This document shows, piece by piece, positions 42,182-47,706 of a stretch of 47,706 bases of DNA. The notes under the pieces are model-generated. The model was not told the origin of the DNA. It did no database searches and saw only the letters and a list, made by a program, of their open reading frames with translations. This DNA comes from Bradyrhizobium sp. AS23.2. Lineage in GTDB: Bacteria > Pseudomonadota > Alphaproteobacteria > Rhizobiales > Xanthobacteraceae. The stretch covers positions 1-47,706 of the forward strand of contig NZ_LGHM01000114.1 in NCBI RefSeq assembly GCF_001908185.1, given 5' to 3'. Position 1 is the first letter of the stretch. Every line of letters begins with the position of its first letter. Both the position numbers and the translations under genes were made by a program.

Positions 42182-42765
42182 TATCCGCCCATCACGGGAA
42201 CACCGATCACCACAGGGTGGAACGCAAAGGCGAGCGCCAGGTAGGCAACGATACCAACCACGACCGCTATCAGATCATTGGTGGCACCGCCCACAGGAAT
42301 CGGCGGGGCGCCGGCATCCTTGCGATGCTTCAGCGAAATGCGGTCATACACGGCCCAGCCGAGGAACGAGCCGAACAGGATGATGGAGCCGAGGTCGCCA
42401 TTGGCCAACAGATGCGCCGCCGCCCACAGCTTGATGCCGGCCAGCATCGGATGCTTCAGCGTCGCATAAATGCGGCCGCGCAAGTAGGACGCGACCACCA
42501 GGATGACGGCCGGCAGCATCAGCGCGACCGTGATGTGCTTCATCGCCTTCGGCGGATACCAGACATCGATCCAGCCGGTCGCGCGATAATGCGCAAAACC
42601 CCAGATGATCAGCGCCAGCCCCGCGAGCGAGACCAGCGAATAGAGGATCTTGTAGGTCCCCTCGCCCAGCTTCGCGACCGCCTGCTCGCGCGCCTCGCGT
42701 TTCGTCGTGAAAACGTGGGCGGCGAAAAACAGCACCAGCCCCAGGATCATGACAAGCAGACCCAC
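42181..42765 (-). CDS. NnrU-like integral membrane protein
   Basis: Multi-pass inner-membrane protein of 194 residues with about five hydrophobic segments. It begins MGLLVMILGLVLFFAAHVFT and contains LKHPMLAGIKLWAAAHLLANGDL, a pattern of the NnrU/MAPEG-like family often found near nitric oxide reduction genes. No denitrification gene is nearby here, so the role is open. The stop codon is supplied by the family 1 repeat end (GCGCTA). It is preceded by a 74-bp gap before the hypothetical secreted gene. Confidence 0.82.
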   Translation of the reverse strand: MGLLVMILGLVLFFAAHVFTTKREAREQAVAKLGEGTYKILYSLVSLAGLALIIWGFAHYRATGWIDVWYPPKAMKHITVALMLPAVILVVASYLRGRIYATLKHPMLAGIKLWAAAHLLANGDLGSIILFGSFLGWAVYDRISLKHRKDAGAPPIPVGGATNDLIAVVVGIVAYLALAFAFHPVVIGVPVMGG

Positions 42766-42839
42766 GACATCCTCCCCTCAACCAGCGCCCCCCCGCCTCT
42801 GAGGTATCATCGATTGGCCGCCGGTCGCAACCTGATACG

Positions 42840-43418
42840 CTACTTGCCAAGCTCCCGATTATCGACATAGCGGATCGCGATCGGCCGCCCGGCCAAAGCG
42901 CCGCCGAGGCCGCTGGTGAATTTCAGCGGCAGGCAGGCGTTCAGGGATGCATTGATCGCTTTCAGATAGGTGGTCCGGGTATCGGCCGGAACGCCTGCGG
43001 TTGCAAAGGTCAATCGCGGCGGACCGATCAGGCTGCCCGCCTTGTTGAAGCTGAAGCGCACCGACATCTGCATGCCCTCACGCGCATTGTCTGATGGCGG
43101 CGACCAACAGGTGCGCAGCTCGGCGAAGAGATCACCGATCGTATCGAGATCGTGATCGGGCCTTTGATATTTGGTGCGGTCGGCCTCGGACGGCACGCTC
43201 TCGATCGTGAGCTGGAGATCCTGCCCGTAAGGATAGAAGATCTCGGGAATGCACGGGCCGTGCTCCAGCACGCTGCAAAAGGACGGCGTGCACGGCCGGT
43301 GACCGAGCACGCTACACGGTTCATGCGAAAACGGGATCGGGTTGATCTGGCGCCGTCGCGCGTCGGCGGCGACCGCCGATACCGCCAGCAGGACAAGAAC
43401 GAGGATACCGCGCCACAT
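42840..43418 (-). CDS. Hypothetical secreted protein
   Basis: A 192-residue protein whose start at 43418 (MWRGILVLVLLAVSAVAADA) gives a good signal peptide; the open frame to 43475 is not signal-like. The mature region includes a cysteine-containing motif repeated twice, HEPCSVLGHRPCTPSFCSVLEHGPC, then FAELRTCWSPP. No domain is recognised. The conserved-looking Cys pairs suggest disulfides in the periplasm. It is probably a single gene, with a repeat-bearing gap upstream. Confidence 0.72.
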   Translation of the reverse strand: MWRGILVLVLLAVSAVAADARRRQINPIPFSHEPCSVLGHRPCTPSFCSVLEHGPCIPEIFYPYGQDLQLTIESVPSEADRTKYQRPDHDLDTIGDLFAELRTCWSPPSDNAREGMQMSVRFSFNKAGSLIGPPRLTFATAGVPADTRTTYLKAINASLNACLPLKFTSGLGGALAGRPIAIRYVDNRELGK

Positions 43419-43510
43419 GCTTTGAGCTCGCGATGTCACGTGGATGAAACGTGGCACCGTCCCTGAAAGCGTCAAGTCCGCGCGCGTTCACATGCTCGCG
43501 TTTAACCTCG

Positions 43511-43615
43511 GTGTCGTCGTCCGGCTTGACCGGACGACCCAGTATTCCAGAGGCAGTGGTTGTTGAGCCGAGAGGCCGCGGCGTACTGGATGCCCCGCCC
43601 TCGCGGGGCATGACA
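43511..43615. repeat. Dispersed palindromic element, family 5
   Basis: Three nested pairings are visible: GTCGTCCGG (43516-43524) with CCGGACGAC (43530-43538); CCAGTA (43539-43544) with TACTGG (43584-43589); and GCCCCGC (43592-43598) with GCGGGGC (43603-43609). The layout suggests a folded element in the gap between prfC and the hypothetical secreted gene. No coding signal is present. Confidence 0.6.
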
Positions 43616-43637
43616 GCGGAGGGTGTGGCCGCGCGCC

Positions 43638-45257
<1,620 letters not shown>

Positions 45258-45343
45258 GGCGGGAGCGTTTGGCAGGGAATATGGGCCTGATCAAGCCTCA
45301 TTTGGTGATTGCGAAGCCCCTCGGCCAGCCCCATATCGGCCTT

Positions 45344-45414
45344 GGGAAGGACGACCTTCCTGCCCATCAGCACACCAGCCGCGGGGACGACCCTGCCTTG
45401 AACGGAGGGTCGTC
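45344..45414 (+). ncRNA. Guanidine-II (mini-ykkC) riboswitch
   Basis: Two ACGA-loop hairpins are visible: GGAAGG-ACGA-CCTTCC (45345-45360) and GCGGGG-ACGA-CCCTGC (45381-45396), 20 nt apart. This is the hallmark of the mini-ykkC class, which binds guanidinium. AGGGTCGTC (45406-45414), covering part of the ribosome site and running to the base before ATG, is exactly complementary to GACGACCCT (45386-45394). So the second hairpin's loop and 3' arm could mask the ribosome site when ligand is absent. The class is known; that pairing is read from this sequence. Confidence 0.9.
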
Positions 45415-45729
45415 ATGGCCTGGAGCATCTTGTTTGTTGCCGGACTTCTCGAAATCGCCTGGGCGATCGGCCTCAAATACACCGAGGGCTTTACCAGGCT
45501 CGTTCCGTCCGTCCTGACGCTCGCGGCCATGGCCGGCAGCGTCATCCTGCTCGGCCTCGCCCTCAAATCGCTGCCGATTGGAACCGCCTACGCCGTCTGG
45601 ACCGGGATTGGCGCGGTCGGCACGGCGGCGCTCGGCATCATCCTGTTCGGCGAGCCGGCCGCCGCGTTTCGCCTCGCCAGCATCGGCCTGATCGTCGCCG
45701 GGATCATCGGCCTGAAGCTCGTTACTTGA
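45415..45729 (+). CDS. gdx: SMR-family guanidinium exporter (SugE/Gdx)
   Basis: Four-helix membrane exporter of 104 residues. Glu13, in GLLEIAWAIGLKYT, is the proton/substrate-coupling glutamate; WAIGLKY fits the SugE/Gdx subgroup rather than EmrE. GTAYAVWTGIGAVGTAALGIILFGE is the typical TM3 region. The guanidine-II riboswitch directly upstream makes guanidinium export the best functional call. The start at 45415 follows GGAGGG at 45404-45409. The open frame extends far upstream only by chance. The 3' end overlaps the convergent pit gene by 8 bp. Confidence 0.92.
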   Translation: MAWSILFVAGLLEIAWAIGLKYTEGFTRLVPSVLTLAAMAGSVILLGLALKSLPIGTAYAVWTGIGAVGTAALGIILFGEPAAAFRLASIGLIVAGIIGLKLVT

Positions 45730-46726
45730 AGATCTGGACCGCCCACCAGGACAGCGCCGCTACGATGGCTGAAGCCGGGATCGTGATCACCCAGGCATAG
45801 ACGATCGAGCTCGCGACGTTCCAGCGCACCGCCGAGACGCGGCGGGCGGCGCCAACGCCGACGATGGCGCCGGTGATGGTGTGGGTGGTCGAGACGGGAA
45901 CGCCCAGGAAGGTCGCCATGAACAGGGTCGCGGCGCCGCCTGTCTCCGCGCAGAACCCCTGCATCGGCGTCAGCTTGGTGATGCGCAGGCCCATGGTCCG
46001 GACGATCCGCCAGCCGCCCATCAGCGTGCCCAGCGCCATCGCCGCCTGGCACGACAGCACCACCCAGAACGGAACCGAGAACTCGCTGCCGAGATGGCCT
46101 TGCGAATAGAGCAGCACGGCAATGATGCCCATCGTCTTCTGCGCGTCGTTGCCGCCATGGCCGAGCGAATAGAGCGAGGCGGAAGCAAATTGCAGGATGC
46201 GGAAGGCGCGGTCGACGGCAAAGGGCGTGGAGCGCATCGAGGCCCAGGACACGATCGCGACCAGCATCATTGCGAGCAGGAAGCCGACCAGCGGCGACAG
46301 CACGATCGCCAGTACGGCCTTGGACAGTCCGCTCCACACCGCCGCCGATATCCCGGCCTTGGCCATGCCGCCGCCGACGAGCCCGCCGATCAGCGCATGC
46401 GACGACGAGGACGGGATGCCGAGCGCCCAGGTCACGAGGTTCCAGACGATGGCACCGACGAGCGCCGCGAAGATCACCTGGGCATCGACGATCGAGGGAT
46501 CGATGATGCCCGTGCCGATGGTCTGGGCGACGTGCAGCCCGAACACCATGAAGGCGACGAAATTGAAGAACGCGGCCCAGATCACCGCGAATTGCGGCCG
46601 CAGCACGCGGGTCGAGACGATGGTCGCGATCGAATTGGCCGCATCGTGCAGGCCGTTCAGGAAATCGAACAGCAGCGCAACGGCGATCAGTCCGACGACG
46701 ACGGGAAGACCCAACGCAGCATCCAC
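45722..46726 (-). CDS. pit: PiT family inorganic phosphate transporter
   Basis: Low-affinity phosphate permease of 334 residues with about ten hydrophobic segments. It has the two PiT signatures: FLNGLHDAANSIATIVSTRVL near the N-terminus, and the second repeat GVPVSTTHTITGAIVGVG. LGHGGNDAQKTMG is also typical. It lies 96 bp downstream of the DUF47 gene and is probably in its operon (S. meliloti orfA-pit type). Its last 8 bp overlap the end of the convergent gdx gene. Confidence 0.95.
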   Translation of the reverse strand: MDAALGLPVVVGLIAVALLFDFLNGLHDAANSIATIVSTRVLRPQFAVIWAAFFNFVAFMVFGLHVAQTIGTGIIDPSIVDAQVIFAALVGAIVWNLVTWALGIPSSSSHALIGGLVGGGMAKAGISAAVWSGLSKAVLAIVLSPLVGFLLAMMLVAIVSWASMRSTPFAVDRAFRILQFASASLYSLGHGGNDAQKTMGIIAVLLYSQGHLGSEFSVPFWVVLSCQAAMALGTLMGGWRIVRTMGLRITKLTPMQGFCAETGGAATLFMATFLGVPVSTTHTITGAIVGVGAARRVSAVRWNVASSIVYAWVITIPASAIVAALSWWAVQIFK

Positions 46727-46747
46727 GGCGCGGCCCCTTTAAAGATT

Positions 46748-46823
46748 GCGCATGATCTCCGCGCAAACGCGTTCCGCGTTTGTCGCGGCGGAAAACCGCT
46801 GCACACTTTTCCGGATCATGCGC
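46748..46823. repeat. Dispersed palindromic repeat, family 1, copy C (with insertion)
   Basis: GCGCATGATC (46748-46757) and GATCATGCGC (46814-46823) are exact inverted repeats. The core CGGAAAA (46789-46795) with TTTTCCG (46807-46813) matches copies A and B. Compared with copy B, about 27 extra bases that include AACGCGTTCCGCGTT lie in the left arm. As in copy B, the end GCGCTA supplies the TAG stop of the neighbouring gene, here DUF47. Confidence 0.75.
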
Positions 46824-47467
46824 TAGACCTGCTCGATGACGATGCTGTTGATCTCGTTCGCGACGTCGTCGAAGCGATCGGCCACTTTTTCAAGATGGTC
46901 GTAGATCTCGACGCCGACGATGAAATCCATCGCGTTACCCTCGCGATGCTTGAGGAACAATTCTTTCAAGCCAATGTCGTGGAGATCGTCGACGCGGCCT
47001 TCGAGCTTAGTCAGCTCCTCTGTGATCGCGGTCAGCATCGCGACGTTGGGGCCGATCGATTGCAGCAACGGCAGCGCGCGGCCGACCAGATTGGCGCATT
47101 CGATGAGAAGCGCACCGATCTCCCGCATCGGCGGCTCGAAGGTGCGGACCTCGAACAGCATCACGGCCTTTGCCGTCTGCTGCATCTGGTCGATGGCATC
47201 ATCCATCGAGGTGATGAGGTTCTTGATGTCGCCGCGGTCGAACGGCGTGATGAAGGTGCGGCGCACCGCCGTCAGCACCTCACGGGTGATGTTGTCGGCG
47301 TCGTTCTCAAACTGGTTCACGCGCTGGCAATAGACCGGCGTCTCCTCGCCGCCCTTCAGCACGCCCTGCAGCGCGATCGCGCCCTGGATCACGGTCTGGG
47401 CATGGCGGTCGAACAGGTCGAAGAACCGTTCTTCCTTTGGGAGGAAGGCGCGAAACCATCGCATCAT
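46823..47467 (-). CDS. DUF47 family (PhoU-like) phosphate transport accessory protein
   Basis: Helical protein of 214 residues that accompanies Pit transporters (orfA in S. meliloti). It starts MMRWFRAFLPKEERFFDLFDRHA; FENDADNITREVLTAVRRTFITPFDRGDIKNLITSMDDAID carries the conserved metal-ligand region. It is transcribed before pit on the minus strand. The start ATG at 47467 has no strong Shine-Dalgarno (bases before it: TAGCCTATCCCC), so initiation may be weak. It probably regulates Pit activity; the mechanism is not known from sequence. Confidence 0.93.
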   Translation of the reverse strand: MMRWFRAFLPKEERFFDLFDRHAQTVIQGAIALQGVLKGGEETPVYCQRVNQFENDADNITREVLTAVRRTFITPFDRGDIKNLITSMDDAIDQMQQTAKAVMLFEVRTFEPPMREIGALLIECANLVGRALPLLQSIGPNVAMLTAITEELTKLEGRVDDLHDIGLKELFLKHREGNAMDFIVGVEIYDHLEKVADRFDDVANEINSIVIEQV

Positions 47468-47508
47468 GGGGATAGGCTACCGGTTGGAAATGGCCCGGCC
47501 CGAGCGGG

Positions 47509-47526
47509 CCGTCACAGAACTGTCAT
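47509..47526 (+). promoter_or_regulatory. PHO-box-like site upstream of DUF47-pit
   Basis: CCGTCAC (47509-47515), four bases, CTGTCAT (47520-47526). The consensus PHO box is two CTGTCAT units with 4-bp spacing: the second unit matches 7 of 7, the first 5 of 7. It lies 42 bp upstream of the DUF47 start and points away from the gene, which would suit repression by PhoB, as described for S. meliloti orfA-pit. Confidence 0.5.
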
Positions 47527-47623
47527 AGACCATTTCCGATCCGCGCGCGTGCCATCTCGCGCCCGCGGAGCCGCATCATCCACCGCTTTCGCACAATAGG
47601 TAAATTGACGTTAAATCAATCAC

Positions 47624-47706
47624 TTAGAGCGATCGCCGGAAGTAATGCGCGATTTCACCGATAACGCCGCGGCGGAAGGTGAGCACGCAGATCACGAAGA
47701 TCGAGC
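47624..47706 (-). CDS. C-terminus of a branched-chain amino acid ABC permease (LivM-like), partial
   Basis: Only the last 26 codons are inside the window; translated on the minus strand they read SIFVICVLTFRRGVIGEIAHYFR and end RSL followed by TAA (47624-47626). RRGVIGEI is typical of LivM C-termini just after the final transmembrane helix. The assignment rests on this short tail, so the family call is moderate. The gene lies upstream of DUF47 on the same strand, 156 bp away. Confidence 0.6.
   Translation of the reverse strand, partial: SIFVICVLTFRRGVIGEIAHYFRRSL

Noticed and set aside
40628..42244. A 538-codon plus-strand frame opposite the acyl-CoA ligase
   Set aside because: Antisense shadow of a complete adenylate-forming enzyme; no motif in the translation.
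45881..47599. A 572-codon plus-strand frame over pit and DUF47
   Set aside because: It is the mirror of two clear transporter genes, with Arg/His/Asp-rich low-complexity translation and no recognisable motif.

Overview
The window looks like a chromosomal segment of a Bradyrhizobium-type alphaproteobacterium (Nitrobacteraceae, order Hyphomicrobiales). The reasons are high GC, the gene orders fabD-fabG-acpP-fabF-mltG and rpsF-rpsR-DUF2232-rplI, the S. meliloti-like DUF47-pit pair, several solute-binding proteins, and families of short palindromic intergenic repeats of the kind common in that group. The genus is inferred from protein and repeat style; no rRNA gene is present. I saw no insertion sequence, prophage, tRNA or CRISPR array.

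Layout. 1-5009 (minus) is the type II fatty acid synthesis cluster fabD, fabG, acpP, fabF, ending in mltG, which runs off the left edge. 5184-6919 (minus) is a TetR regulator and a membrane desaturase with a perfect 17-bp operator. 7041-9808 (plus) is the S6/S18/DUF2232/L9 operon with a promoter, a strong internal hairpin and a terminator. 9791-10906 (minus) is a TetR plus hotdog thioesterase operon with a tandem 13-bp operator. Then come a single-haem protein with a long low-complexity tail (minus), a cyclopropane-fatty-acid synthase (plus), a 39-residue membrane peptide behind a 34-bp CRP-like palindrome, dnaB and alr (plus), a small Cys-rich secreted protein (minus) and xth (plus).

18749-24817 (plus) is a GntR-controlled catabolic module: a beta-hydroxyacid dehydrogenase, a complete amino-acid-type ABC transporter, an RpiB-type isomerase and a PfkB sugar kinase, followed by a TauE-type permease. 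25612-28832 (minus) is a translationally coupled pair: a periplasmic sugar-binding-type protein and a transmembrane GGDEF-EAL protein, with no transporter nearby. 29034-33746 (plus) holds radA, cvpA, purF and an SDR. An NHL-repeat gene at 33822 is broken by an internal deletion. An orphan branched-chain-type binding protein follows.

36352-40287 (minus) holds an MFS exporter, der, a Pro/Ala-rich lipoprotein and a YfgM-like protein. 40454-43418 (minus) holds an acyl-CoA-ligase-like enzyme, an NnrU-like membrane protein and a secreted hypothetical protein. 43638-45257 (minus) is prfC. A guanidine-II (mini-ykkC) riboswitch precedes sugE/gdx (plus) at 45344-45729. The end is the DUF47-pit phosphate transport operon (minus) with a PHO-box-like site, and the C-terminus of a LivM-like permease.

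Most interesting points: the binding-protein/GGDEF-EAL pair, whose arrangement resembles NspS-MbaA; the GntR catabolic module of unknown substrate; the riboswitch with a 9-nt pairing to the Shine-Dalgarno region; the CRP-like palindrome in front of a micro-ORF; and dispersed palindromic repeats whose ends supply the stop codons of three genes.
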